Source: Marivirga sericea (lineage in GTDB: Bacteria > Bacteroidota > Bacteroidia > Cytophagales > Cyclobacteriaceae). From it: DNA of 64,000 bases. The notes beneath the pieces were generated by a model. That model was given only the letters and a program-made list of their open reading frames with translations. It searched no databases and was not told the DNA's origin. The stretch lies in the NCBI RefSeq assembly GCF_900177665.1, contig NZ_FXAW01000008.1, positions 124,001 through 188,000 on the forward strand, written 5' to 3'. The number at the start of each line of letters is the position of its first letter. Position 1 is the first letter of the stretch. Positions 42,445-51,385 of this stretch are shown here, piece by piece. Both the position numbers and the translations under genes were made by a program.

Positions 42445-43794
42445 ATGAAAAAACTTATTTTACTTAGTGTAGTCCTCTTCGGCTTTTCTCAGTTTTCGTT
42501 TTCTCAGAACGACAGCACTAAAAGCCCCTTGAAAAAGGAAAAAAAATGGGATGATGTCGCTCAAACGGAAGTAGATCATTCGTATAAATCGCTTACTGTT
42601 AAGCTGTCGGAAGATGGTGCCAAGTATGTACGATTTATTTTGTGGCACCAGCAATGGTTGCAAACTTCCAATCTTGCCATTGATGACGCCCCGCTAAATC
42701 TCAATTCATTAGTTCGGAGATCAAGGGTGTTGGCATTTGCTCAGGTGTCTCCAAGATTTCTGATCTTGACACATTTTGGCTTGAATAATTTGTCCGCGGC
42801 AAATATGAATGCGTTGGGTAGCCAAGGAGATGGCCCTCAGCTATTCCTACATGATGCTTGGACAGAGTTTAAAGTTTTAGATAATTCTAATGCACTTTAC
42901 GTGGGTGGTGGTCTTCATTACTGGAAAGGACTTACCCGACTCGCGAACCAGAGCACACTGAATTTCATGACCATGGACAATACAAGGCCCTTTGTTCAAT
43001 GGCATTCTTTGGGCATAACTGACCAATTTGCAAGACATATTGGATTTTACGCCAAAGGACAAATTGGTAAGTTTGATTATCGATTGGCTGCCAACAACCC
43101 AATGAACCCAGCAAATGCCTTAGGTCAAGGAGTAGATTTTATTAATGAAGCGAATGGAGGTGTTGATAGTGATTTAACCTATGCAGGAAGTGTCAATCCA
43201 GATGCAGACGGAAACCGAGTGGGGAATTCTGTTGTAGAAGGCTATTTCCGTTACAACTTTTTCGATACTGAATCCACTAAGCTACCGTATCAGGTAGGGA
43301 CTTACATGGGTAGCAAGAAAGTTTTGGGAGTTGGTTTAGGCTTTTTTGCGCATCCGAAAGGCATGTTCAATACGGTTACTACAGAGCATTCAGATGTTAC
43401 ACATTTGGCTGCAGATATCTTTTACGATGCACCAGTTGGTACTTCCGGAAATGCCATTAATGCTTATGCCTCAGTCATTAATTTCAATTATGGCGAAAAT
43501 TACATGTCTCGATGGGCGGGCACAGGAACAAATCTTTACGGACAATTAGGCTACTACATCGGAAAAGCCAAAATTATGCCATATGTGGCTTTTCAAACAG
43601 GAAGCTACGAAGCTTACGCAGATAATCTAAACGCATTTGACGCGGGTGTGAACTATTACGTGAACGGGCATAATGCTAAAATAACATTAGAATATCACAC
43701 TATTTCCAACAACCCACTAGAAGGAGGACTTGATGCTAACGGAAATCCTAATGGTGTACAGCAATTACGATTACAACTTCACATCTTTTTATAA
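42445..43794 (+). CDS. Outer-membrane porin of the fatty-acid uptake block
   Basis: A 449-residue predicted beta-barrel. I start it at ATG 42445, which gives a normal signal peptide (MKKLILLSVVLFGFSQFSFSQ); the frame is open 51 codons further upstream but overlaps the previous gene. Alternating strands run through to a terminal aromatic-like end (RLQLHIFL), with long polar loops. Segments such as LYVGGGLHYWKGLTRLANQS and VQWHSLGITDQFARHIGFY suggest a Bacteroidota phosphate-porin-like family. It is 12 bases upstream of the DUF4212 symporter subunit, so it probably lets acetate or other small carboxylates cross the outer membrane. Confidence 0.75.
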   Translation: MKKLILLSVVLFGFSQFSFSQNDSTKSPLKKEKKWDDVAQTEVDHSYKSLTVKLSEDGAKYVRFILWHQQWLQTSNLAIDDAPLNLNSLVRRSRVLAFAQVSPRFLILTHFGLNNLSAANMNALGSQGDGPQLFLHDAWTEFKVLDNSNALYVGGGLHYWKGLTRLANQSTLNFMTMDNTRPFVQWHSLGITDQFARHIGFYAKGQIGKFDYRLAANNPMNPANALGQGVDFINEANGGVDSDLTYAGSVNPDADGNRVGNSVVEGYFRYNFFDTESTKLPYQVGTYMGSKKVLGVGLGFFAHPKGMFNTVTTEHSDVTHLAADIFYDAPVGTSGNAINAYASVINFNYGENYMSRWAGTGTNLYGQLGYYIGKAKIMPYVAFQTGSYEAYADNLNAFDAGVNYYVNGHNAKITLEYHTISNNPLEGGLDANGNPNGVQQLRLQLHIFL

Positions 43795-43806
43795 AACTTA
43801 ACAGCT

Positions 43807-44070
43807 ATGACAGACAAAAAAGCAAGCATGAAAGCATACTGGAAGAGAAATCTCCGGTATTTACTCATCCTACTATCCATTTGGTTCTTAGTATCCTATG
43901 GATTAGGGATTCTACTCGTGGAACCACTTAATTATTTCCATATTGGAGGATTTCCTCTCGGTTTTTGGTTCGCCCAACAAGGAGCAATCTATGTTTTTGT
44001 AATTCTGATATTCGCCTATGTTCGCTTAATGAACAAGTTGGATAAAGAGTTTGATGTGGATGAAAAATAA
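43807..44070 (+). CDS. DUF4212 symporter small subunit
   Basis: An 87-residue membrane protein with two helices (about 15-36 and 52-74). The DUF4212 signature is clear: AYWKRNLRYLLILLSIWF, then GFPLGFWFAQQGAIYVFVIL, then a short acidic tail. DUF4212 proteins are small partners of sodium:solute symporters of the VC_2705 subfamily, encoded directly after, as here (27 bases). The pair probably forms one transporter for acetate or a related carboxylate. Confidence 0.93.
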   Translation: MTDKKASMKAYWKRNLRYLLILLSIWFLVSYGLGILLVEPLNYFHIGGFPLGFWFAQQGAIYVFVILIFAYVRLMNKLDKEFDVDEK

Positions 44071-44097
44071 TAGTTAAACTTTTAAAAGTTATTAGAA

Positions 44098-45792
44098 ATG
44101 GATCAACAAACTTGGATATACTTATTAGTGGGAGTTTCTTTCGCTATTTATATAGGAATTGCAATCTGGTCAAGGGCCGGATCAACTAAAGAGTTTTACG
44201 TAGCAGGTGGAGGAGTTTCTCCTTTAGCAAATGGAATGGCAACGGCTGCAGACTGGATGTCGGCTGCCTCTTTTATTTCGATGGCAGGTCTTATTTCCTT
44301 TGCGGGATATGATGGTGCCGTATTTTTAATGGGATGGACTGGCGGTTATGTGCTTCTAGCTTTATTGCTCGCTCCTTACCTCAGGAAGTTCGGTAAGTTT
44401 ACCGTTCCAGATTTTATTGGCGATCGCTACTATTCCAATACTGCAAGAACGGTAGCAGTTATTTGTGCGCTCTTTGTGTCATTCACTTATGTAGCCGGGC
44501 AAATGAGAGGAGTAGGTGTAGTCTTCAGTCGCTATCTTGAAGTAGATATCAATACAGGAGTGTATATAGGAATGGCAATAGTATTCTTTTACGCTGTTTT
44601 AGGCGGCATGAAAGGGGTAACCTATACGCAAGTGGCGCAATATTGTATTTTGATTTTTGCTTTTATGGTTCCTGCTATATTCATCTCCATGCAGCTTACT
44701 GGAAATCCTATCCCGCAATTAGGATTCGGTTCTACCATGGCTGGCAGTGATACCTATTTGCTGGATAAGCTAAATGGCTTACATGCTGAGTTAGGATTTG
44801 CAGAATATACGGATGGATCAAAATCGATGATAGACGTATTTTTTATTACCGCTGCCTTAATGGTAGGTACAGCTGGTTTGCCGCACGTAATTGTGAGATT
44901 CTTCACAGTACCAAGAGTGAAAGATGCTCGAGTTTCTGCCGGATATGCTTTGGTGTTTATTGCTATTCTTTACACCACTGCACCTGCAGTAGCGGCTTTT
45001 GCAAGAACAAACCTCATTAATACAGTAAGTAATAATGAGTATTCAGAAATGCCACAATGGTTTTCCACTTGGGAAAAAACAGGGTTGTTAACCTTTACCG
45101 ATAAAAATAATGATGGTCGTATACAGTATGTGGCAGACGAAGAAAAAAATGAGTTAGCCATTGATCGTGATATAATCGTGTTAGCTAATCCTGAAATTGC
45201 GCAATTACCTAATTGGGTAATTGCATTAGTGGCAGCTGGAGGACTTGCTGCAGCACTTTCAACAGCAGCAGGTTTACTTTTAGTAATTTCCAGTTCTGTT
45301 TCGCATGACTTGGTGAAAAAACAAATTGCTCCGGATATCTCGGATGGGGCAGAGCTTTGGATTGCAAGAGGCTCCTCCCTTGTAGCAGTTGTAGTAGCGG
45401 GTTATTTTGGTATCAACCCTCCAGGCTTTGTAGCTGCCGTTGTGGCTTTAGCTTTCGGCTTGGCAGCGGCTTCCTTCTTCCCAGCTATCATTTTGGGAAT
45501 ATTTTACCAAAGAATGAACAAACAAGGAGCTATTGCTGGAATGATTTCAGGTTTGAGCATCATGCTATTTTACATGATCACCTACAAATTCAATCTTTTT
45601 GGTGAGACAACTTCTGCAGATTGGTGGTTTGGAATTTCTCCTGAAGGATTCGGTACTGTAGCTATGATAGTAAATTTCATAGTATCATTTGTCGTAAGTT
45701 CCAGAACTCCACCTCCGCCACAGCACGTGATGGACATAGTAGACAATATCAGGTTCCCAAGAGGAGCAGCGGAAGCAACGAATGTGCATTAA
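44098..45792 (+). CDS. Sodium:solute symporter (ActP-like, VC_2705 subfamily)
   Basis: A 564-residue inner-membrane symporter of the SSS family with about 13 helices. Family motifs include FYVAGGGVSPLANGMATAAD, WMSAASFISMAGLI and GGLAAALSTAAGLLLVISSS. It is related to the acetate permease ActP, and the DUF4212 partner plus two acyl-CoA synthetase genes downstream support acetate or propionate. One loop contains an EF-hand-like stretch DKNNDGRI starting at Asp335, which may bind calcium; the canonical position-12 Glu is displaced by two. Na+ is the likely coupling ion. The substrate is inferred from context. Confidence 0.9.
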   Translation: MDQQTWIYLLVGVSFAIYIGIAIWSRAGSTKEFYVAGGGVSPLANGMATAADWMSAASFISMAGLISFAGYDGAVFLMGWTGGYVLLALLLAPYLRKFGKFTVPDFIGDRYYSNTARTVAVICALFVSFTYVAGQMRGVGVVFSRYLEVDINTGVYIGMAIVFFYAVLGGMKGVTYTQVAQYCILIFAFMVPAIFISMQLTGNPIPQLGFGSTMAGSDTYLLDKLNGLHAELGFAEYTDGSKSMIDVFFITAALMVGTAGLPHVIVRFFTVPRVKDARVSAGYALVFIAILYTTAPAVAAFARTNLINTVSNNEYSEMPQWFSTWEKTGLLTFTDKNNDGRIQYVADEEKNELAIDRDIIVLANPEIAQLPNWVIALVAAGGLAAALSTAAGLLLVISSSVSHDLVKKQIAPDISDGAELWIARGSSLVAVVVAGYFGINPPGFVAAVVALAFGLAAASFFPAIILGIFYQRMNKQGAIAGMISGLSIMLFYMITYKFNLFGETTSADWWFGISPEGFGTVAMIVNFIVSFVVSSRTPPPPQHVMDIVDNIRFPRGAAEATNVH

Positions 45793-45800
45793 TTTTTTAA

Positions 45801-45842
45801 ATAACTAAAGAGAGCTGAAGTGTTAAAGTTCTCTTTAGTTAT
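45801..45842 (+). terminator. 13-bp hairpin between symporter and sensor genes
   Basis: A perfect 13-bp stem ATAACTAAAGAGA / TCTCTTTAGTTAT with a 16-base loop, eight bases after the symporter stop codon. No T-run follows, so it may be an mRNA 3'-end stabiliser or partial terminator separating transport and sensing parts of the block. Confidence 0.5.
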
Positions 45843-45858
45843 ATTATATTAGAAGTGT

Positions 45859-46071
45859 ATGAGATTACTAGAGACAGCCAAAAGATTAGCATTCATCAGT
45901 ATACTTTTTATTATACTGTTCAACTTCCCGTTTATTGCTGTTTTTAATACTGCTCAAAATCTTCTTGGTGTTCCAGTAATGTACCTATTCGTATTTGTTA
46001 CTTGGGCCTTATTTATAACGATACTATTTTTCTTTTTTAAGAAGAGAAATGTAAAGGGGGATAAGGAATGA
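45859..46071 (+). CDS. Small two-helix membrane protein, symporter-subunit-like
   Basis: A 70-residue protein with two membrane helices (about 11-31 and 38-60) and a basic tail (KKRNVKGDKE). The pattern PFIAVFN...LLGVPVMYLFVFVTWAL resembles the DUF3311-type small subunits that accompany sodium:solute symporters. Its stop overlaps the start of the symporter-fused histidine kinase by four bases (ATGA). I infer that it pairs with the symporter domain of that kinase, as DUF4212 pairs with the true transporter. Confidence 0.65.
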   Translation: MRLLETAKRLAFISILFIILFNFPFIAVFNTAQNLLGVPVMYLFVFVTWALFITILFFFFKKRNVKGDKE

Positions 46072-48818
46072 TAAGCAATTGGGCGATCATATTGATATCG
46101 GTAGGATACCTCTTTTTACTTTTTATGGTGGCTTATTTTGGTGAGTACCGAGCAAAGAAAGGAAAAAGCTTACTGAAAAATCCTTATATCTATGCTCTGA
46201 GCCTTGCAGTATATTGTACTGCCTGGACGTATTATGGTTCTGTTGGAAATGCTGCGGAATCAGGCTTGAATTTTTTAGCCACTTATATTGGGCCTACTCT
46301 TTTGGCACCGATCTGGTGGTTTGTCTTTAGGAAGATCATTCGAATCAGTAAATTTTATCGCATCACCACCATAGCCGATCTGATTTCGACTCGCTACGGT
46401 AAATCAGTTTCTCTGGGAAGTCTGGTCGCTATATTTTGCGTGTTAGGAATCATACCCTACATATCTATTCAACTGAAGGCGATCTCTTCCAGTTTTCAGA
46501 TGCTTTATGACTTTAATCTTGAAAGTACGGTGAATGCTTCACTTTCGAATTTCATCTTGGCAGATTATACTTTATATATTACCATTGGCTTGGCAGTTTT
46601 CACCATCCTATTCGGTACACGAAATATTGATGCCACTGTGAAGCAGGAAGGAATGGTGACAGCTATTGCTTTTGAATCGGTTCTTAAGCTGATTGCATTC
46701 TTGGTGGTAGGTTTCTTTATCACTTTTGTCGTTTTTGATGGCTTTGATGATATTTTTTCCACTGCGGCAAATGATCCTTCGTTAAAAAGTTTAACCACTA
46801 TAGATTTCGATGGTGGTTATTCAGAGTGGTTTTGGTTAAACATGCTTTCCATGATGGGCTTTATGTTTTTGCCTCGACAGTTCCATGTATCCATTAAAGA
46901 AAATACCAACGAAAAGCATCTGGATAAGGCAGTATGGTTATTTCCTTTGTATCTGTTGGTGATTAATATCTTCGTTATTCCCATTGCATTGGCTGGAAAA
47001 ATAATGTTTGCCGGTCAGGAAGGTGTATTAGCTGATACCTACGTTATGGCTATACCGATTTTTCTGTCGAAAGATTTCCTTGCTGTTTTTGTTTACTTAG
47101 GAGGCTTTGCCGCAGGTACCAGTATGGTGATCGTTTCTACTATTGCTTTGAGCATTATGGTGAGCAATAATCTTATCTTTCCCTACTTGGTGAGCAATAA
47201 GCGCTTCATCCGATTTTTCAAAGGTAATTTTAGCGGTGTTCTCTTGAATGTCAGAAGAGCCAGCATCCTTATGGTTTTACTGTTGAGCTATGCTTATTAC
47301 AGCCTAGTGAGTTTCCGCTTTCCGATCGTTTCAGTTGGTTTGATTTCTTTTGTGGCGGTGGCACAATTTGCTCCTGCAATTATTGGAGGAATTTTCTGGA
47401 AAGAAGGCAATAAAAAAGGAGCAATTAGTGGATTAGTGGCAGGCTTCCTAATCTGGTTTTTGTTTTTGGTATTACCAACAGTAGATCAGGCAGGTTTTAT
47501 GGGCTTTATCATTCAAGATGAGAAGTTATTTAATCTTATTCCCTTAGCAGACGGGAAGGCCTTTGGCTTACCGATGAATAAAATTCCTGCAGCGCTGTTC
47601 TGGAGTTTATTCTTGAATACCGGATTATATGTTTTTCTATCATTAGTGTTCAAGCAAAAATCTAAGGAGCGAAATCATGCTGAGGTTTTTGTGGATGTTT
47701 TTAGGTATTCTAAGGAGTTCGAATCTACAATGATTTGGAAAGGTTCCGCTTACGTGCAGGATATAAAAGATCTTTTGACCCATTTTGTTGGGGGGGCTAA
47801 GACTGAAGAAATACTGAAGGAGTATGAAGAAAGATACAAGCTGAGACTTCATCCCGAGGAAAAAGCTAACGCCAAGCTCGTTAATTCGGTGGAGATGACT
47901 TTGGCCGGCCTAATAGGGTCTTCCTCGGCACGGCTATTAATAAGTACTTCCTTAGAGGAGGAGGAAATCTCCACCACTGAGGTATTAGAAATATTAAAGG
48001 AGACTCAGCAAATTGTAATTGTAAACAAACAATTGAAAGAAAAATCGGAGGCTTTGCAAAAGGTGACCCAAGAGCTCTTTAGTTCTAATGAGCAACTCTT
48101 GAAGATGGACCAAACCAAAGACGAATTTATCAGCACTATTACGCATGAAATGAGAACCCCCATCACTTCTATCAGAGCCTTCTCAGAGATTTTGCATGAC
48201 GATGAGGATGTTTCTTTAGCAGAAAAGCAGCAATTTCTCAATACCATCATCAAAGAGACAGAAAGAATGGATAGGCTGATCTCTCAGGTCTTGGATCTAG
48301 AGAAGTTTAATACTGGGAAGCAGGAGCTTCATTTAGAATATCTAAAAATCAATGATATCATTTATGAATCCATTGATTCAGTTCAGACTTTATTGTCACA
48401 AAATAGTATTGAATTGAATACGGACTTATCAGATCATCATGATTACATCTATGCCAATAAAGATAGGATTATTCAGGTTTTGCTGAATTTAATATCAAAT
48501 GCGATTAAATTTTGTGCGTCTGAGAAAGGACAGATCTCGATAAAAAGCAGTCAACAAGATGATCATTTTGTGATTGAGGTGATCGATAATGGTAAAGGGA
48601 TAATGAAGGAAATGCAGCATACAATTTTTGATGTGTTTTACCAGGCACCGGATCAGACCCTTAAGAAGCCACAAGGCAGTGGGTTGGGATTGAGTATCAG
48701 TAAAAAAATAATCGAGTATCACCAAGGAAAAATATGGGTGGAAAGTGATGGGCAACAGGGATCTAAATTTGTTTTTACAATCCCTGTTAAAGTTAAAGAG
48801 AGTATAATAGAGTCTTAA
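46068..48818 (+). CDS. Sodium:solute-symporter-fused sensor histidine kinase (CbrA-like)
   Basis: A 916-residue membrane kinase. Residues 1-530 form a 13-helix sodium:solute symporter domain (AYFGEYRAKKGKSLLKNP, LAVYCTAWTYYGSVGNAAES, IIGGIFWKEGNKKGAISG). A linker and coiled coil follow (about 600-680), then HisKA with His693 (THEMRTPITSIRAFSEIL) and an ATPase domain (LLNLISNAIKFC, VIDNGKGI, GSGLGLSISKK). This is the CbrA layout; CbrA also couples transport to sensing of carbon supply. No PAS domain is recognisable. It overlaps the 70-aa membrane protein gene and is followed 9 bases later by a receiver-only regulator, its probable partner. Confidence 0.93.
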   Translation: MISNWAIILISVGYLFLLFMVAYFGEYRAKKGKSLLKNPYIYALSLAVYCTAWTYYGSVGNAAESGLNFLATYIGPTLLAPIWWFVFRKIIRISKFYRITTIADLISTRYGKSVSLGSLVAIFCVLGIIPYISIQLKAISSSFQMLYDFNLESTVNASLSNFILADYTLYITIGLAVFTILFGTRNIDATVKQEGMVTAIAFESVLKLIAFLVVGFFITFVVFDGFDDIFSTAANDPSLKSLTTIDFDGGYSEWFWLNMLSMMGFMFLPRQFHVSIKENTNEKHLDKAVWLFPLYLLVINIFVIPIALAGKIMFAGQEGVLADTYVMAIPIFLSKDFLAVFVYLGGFAAGTSMVIVSTIALSIMVSNNLIFPYLVSNKRFIRFFKGNFSGVLLNVRRASILMVLLLSYAYYSLVSFRFPIVSVGLISFVAVAQFAPAIIGGIFWKEGNKKGAISGLVAGFLIWFLFLVLPTVDQAGFMGFIIQDEKLFNLIPLADGKAFGLPMNKIPAALFWSLFLNTGLYVFLSLVFKQKSKERNHAEVFVDVFRYSKEFESTMIWKGSAYVQDIKDLLTHFVGGAKTEEILKEYEERYKLRLHPEEKANAKLVNSVEMTLAGLIGSSSARLLISTSLEEEEISTTEVLEILKETQQIVIVNKQLKEKSEALQKVTQELFSSNEQLLKMDQTKDEFISTITHEMRTPITSIRAFSEILHDDEDVSLAEKQQFLNTIIKETERMDRLISQVLDLEKFNTGKQELHLEYLKINDIIYESIDSVQTLLSQNSIELNTDLSDHHDYIYANKDRIIQVLLNLISNAIKFCASEKGQISIKSSQQDDHFVIEVIDNGKGIMKEMQHTIFDVFYQAPDQTLKKPQGSGLGLSISKKIIEYHQGKIWVESDGQQGSKFVFTIPVKVKESIIES

Positions 48819-48827
48819 TATTGATAG

Positions 48828-49190
48828 ATGAAGAAGATTTTGATAGTGGACGATGAGCCAAGTATTTTAATGTCGCTGGAGTTTCTGATGAAAAAGGCGG
48901 GCTATTCCATTTTCATTGCCCGAAACGGACGTGAGGCGATTGAGATAGTGGAGAGGGAGTTGCCTGATGGATTAATATTAGATATTATGATGCCGGAAGT
49001 CGATGGTTACGAAGTATGCGAATTCATTAAAGGAAATGAAAAGACTAAGCACATAAAAGTGATTTTTCTAACAGCAAAAGCTAAAGAAGAAGATGTAAAA
49101 AAAGGTCTAGAGGCAGGGGCGGATTTATACTTGAAAAAGCCTTTTGCTACCAAAGAATTAGTAAAGAAAGTAAAAGACATTATAAATTAA
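48828..49190 (+). CDS. Receiver-only response regulator
   Basis: A 120-residue CheY-like protein with a complete receiver: Asp8-Asp9, phospho-acceptor Asp52 (LILDIMMPEVDGYE), Thr in FLTAKAKEED and Lys in LKKPFATKELV. There is no output domain. Nine bases downstream of the symporter-fused kinase, it must act by protein contact or a phosphorelay rather than by binding DNA itself. Possible targets are neighbouring enzymes, the DUF294 protein or another regulator elsewhere in the genome. Confidence 0.93.
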   Translation: MKKILIVDDEPSILMSLEFLMKKAGYSIFIARNGREAIEIVERELPDGLILDIMMPEVDGYEVCEFIKGNEKTKHIKVIFLTAKAKEEDVKKGLEAGADLYLKKPFATKELVKKVKDIIN

Positions 49191-49201
49191 ATTGTAAGAG
49201 C

Positions 49202-49426
49202 ATGAAAATTCAAATTAATTCAACAGCTTCAGATATCATTATTACTATTTATGTGCTGTTAACACTCTTCTATAGGATAAGCTTTGAAGCTCAGGCTGGT
49301 GTCAGCGGGTTCACTTCATTAATAACAGGAGTTGTATTGCTAAGCTTTTTATGGCTTCTAATTAAGTTAAAAATATTAAATCCAAATTGGTTCGGTTTAT
49401 TTAATAAGAAAACGACTAAGTCATGA
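49202..49426 (+). CDS. Small two-helix membrane protein
   Basis: A 74-residue protein with two hydrophobic helices (about 10-28 and 34-56) and a basic C-terminus (FNKKTTKS). It overlaps the start of the propionyl-CoA-synthetase-like gene by four bases (ATGA), so translation is coupled. No family is recognised. It might tether the ligase or the receiver to the membrane, near the symporter, but that is only suggested by context. Confidence 0.6.
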   Translation: MKIQINSTASDIIITIYVLLTLFYRISFEAQAGVSGFTSLITGVVLLSFLWLLIKLKILNPNWFGLFNKKTTKS

Positions 49427-51318
49427 ACTACGAGGAATATTATAATCAAAGCATCAGCCATCCCATAGAGTTTTGGAAAGAGCAATCGAATCAATTGGAT
49501 TGGTATAAGGCTCCGGAAAATATTCTCAGTAAGGATGAGCATAAGTATCCCCAATGGTTTGAAGATGGGCAACTCAACTTAAGCTATTTATGCATCGACA
49601 AACACATTAAAGATGGCTTTGGTGGTGCAATAGCGTTGATTTACGACTCACCTGTTACCAACACGAAAGAGCGCATAAGCTTTAACCAATTGCATCAGGA
49701 AGTGTCTAAATTGGCTGGTGGCCTGCAAAAGTTGGGCTTAAAAAAAGGCGATACCTGCATTATCTATATGCCTATGATTCCGCAGGCCATATATTCCATG
49801 TTGGCTTGCGTTAGAATTGGCGTGATTCATTCGGTAGTATTTGGTGGCTTTGCTCCACATGAATTAGCCATCAGAATTACCGACTGCAAGGCGAAAGCCA
49901 TTATTACAGCCTCCCACGGCATTGAGATTGATAAAATCATTCCGTACAAACCTTTTGTAGATGAGGCTATCGATAAAGTAGAAGACAAGCCAAATCACGT
50001 CATCGTTTTTAACCGCAATGAAGAGCCTGGAGCTCCTCAAAAAAAATATGATGTAGATTATGCGACATTAGTGGATGGTGCACCCTCGGTGGAGGCAGTT
50101 CCCGTGGATTCTACACATCCTTCCTATATTTTATATACATCAGGCACTACAGGTACACCCAAAGGAATAATCAGAGATACGGGAGGTTATGCGACTGCCT
50201 TGAAATTTTCTATGAAATATATTTATGGGGTAGCGGAAGGTGAAGTTTTTTGGGCAGCTAGCGATGTGGGCTGGGTTGTAGGGCATAGTTATATAGTGTA
50301 TGGTCCGCTGCTGAATCGAAATACTACTATTTTGTTTGAAGGCAAGCCGATAAAAACACCTGATGCTTCTACCTTTTGGAGGGTCATAAGCGAACATAAA
50401 GTAAATGTGATGTTTACGGCTCCCACAGCAATTCGGGCGATTAAGAAAGAAGACCCTCAGGGGAAATTCATTAAGAAATTTAATATGGACTCCTTACGCT
50501 ATCAATTTCTTGCAGGTGAGCGCTGCGATTTAGCCACTTTGAACTGGACCAAAGAGCATCTAAAGGTTCCGGTGATTGATCATTGGTGGCAAACTGAGAG
50601 TGGCTGGCCAATGATTGCAAACATGGCGGGTCTAGAGCTAAAAAAAGTGAAGCCCGGATCAGCTTCTTTAGCAGTCTGTGGTTATGATATTAAAATCCTA
50701 AATGAGGAAGGACAGGAGGTATTAGAAGATACTGAAGGTTATGTAGCCGTGAAACTTCCATTACCACCGGGTACTTTAACCAATCTGTGGGGAAATCCGA
50801 AGCGCTTTAAGTTAGGTTATTTAGATCGCTTCCCGGGTTACTATTTTTCAGGGGATGGGGGCTTTAAGGATGAAGACGGGTACATCTTCATCACAGGAAG
50901 GGTAGATGATGTCATTAATGTTGCCGGCCACCGTTTGTCTACAGCAGAAATGGAAGAAGTTGTCTCCTCACACCCATCCGTTGCGGAATGTGCCGTTTTC
51001 GGAATAAACTGTGAACTGAAGGGGCAGAAACCTCTAGGGTTAGTGGTTTTGAAAACGGAGAATGAATTAGAGGAAACCGAAATTGAGGAGAGCATTGTAC
51101 AAATGGTAAGGAAAGAAATCGGAGCAGTAGCTTCCTTTCGAGATGTGTTGATTGTCCAAAGATTACCCAAAACCAGGAGTGGTAAGATTTTGCGTAAGCT
51201 ACTCCGAAATATAGCCGATGAAAAACAATACAATGTGCCATCAACTATTGATGATTTGCAGATTATTGACGAAATTAAGTCCGTTTATGAAAAGCAGCGT
51301 ATCGGGATTTTTAAATAA
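49423..51318 (+). CDS. prpE: Propionyl-CoA synthetase-like acyl-CoA ligase
   Basis: A 631-residue AMP-forming ligase. The ATP signature is YTSGTTGTPKGIIRDTGGYA, which has the RDxGG form of propionyl-CoA synthetases rather than the HTTGG form of Acs. WWQTESGWPM is likewise PrpE-like. The C-terminal catalytic lysine is Lys588 (KTRSGKILRKLLRNIA), the residue acetylated for control in this family. It should convert propionate, and perhaps acetate or acrylate, to the CoA thioester. Located between the small membrane protein and acs. The symbol reflects motif type; substrate preference is not proven. Confidence 0.8.
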   Translation: MNYEEYYNQSISHPIEFWKEQSNQLDWYKAPENILSKDEHKYPQWFEDGQLNLSYLCIDKHIKDGFGGAIALIYDSPVTNTKERISFNQLHQEVSKLAGGLQKLGLKKGDTCIIYMPMIPQAIYSMLACVRIGVIHSVVFGGFAPHELAIRITDCKAKAIITASHGIEIDKIIPYKPFVDEAIDKVEDKPNHVIVFNRNEEPGAPQKKYDVDYATLVDGAPSVEAVPVDSTHPSYILYTSGTTGTPKGIIRDTGGYATALKFSMKYIYGVAEGEVFWAASDVGWVVGHSYIVYGPLLNRNTTILFEGKPIKTPDASTFWRVISEHKVNVMFTAPTAIRAIKKEDPQGKFIKKFNMDSLRYQFLAGERCDLATLNWTKEHLKVPVIDHWWQTESGWPMIANMAGLELKKVKPGSASLAVCGYDIKILNEEGQEVLEDTEGYVAVKLPLPPGTLTNLWGNPKRFKLGYLDRFPGYYFSGDGGFKDEDGYIFITGRVDDVINVAGHRLSTAEMEEVVSSHPSVAECAVFGINCELKGQKPLGLVVLKTENELEETEIEESIVQMVRKEIGAVASFRDVLIVQRLPKTRSGKILRKLLRNIADEKQYNVPSTIDDLQIIDEIKSVYEKQRIGIFK

Positions 51319-51385
51319 TAATGAGCGCTCTACGCTAAGTACTATTAATTAAAACTGAATTATTCAAAAATAACAAATATCAATT

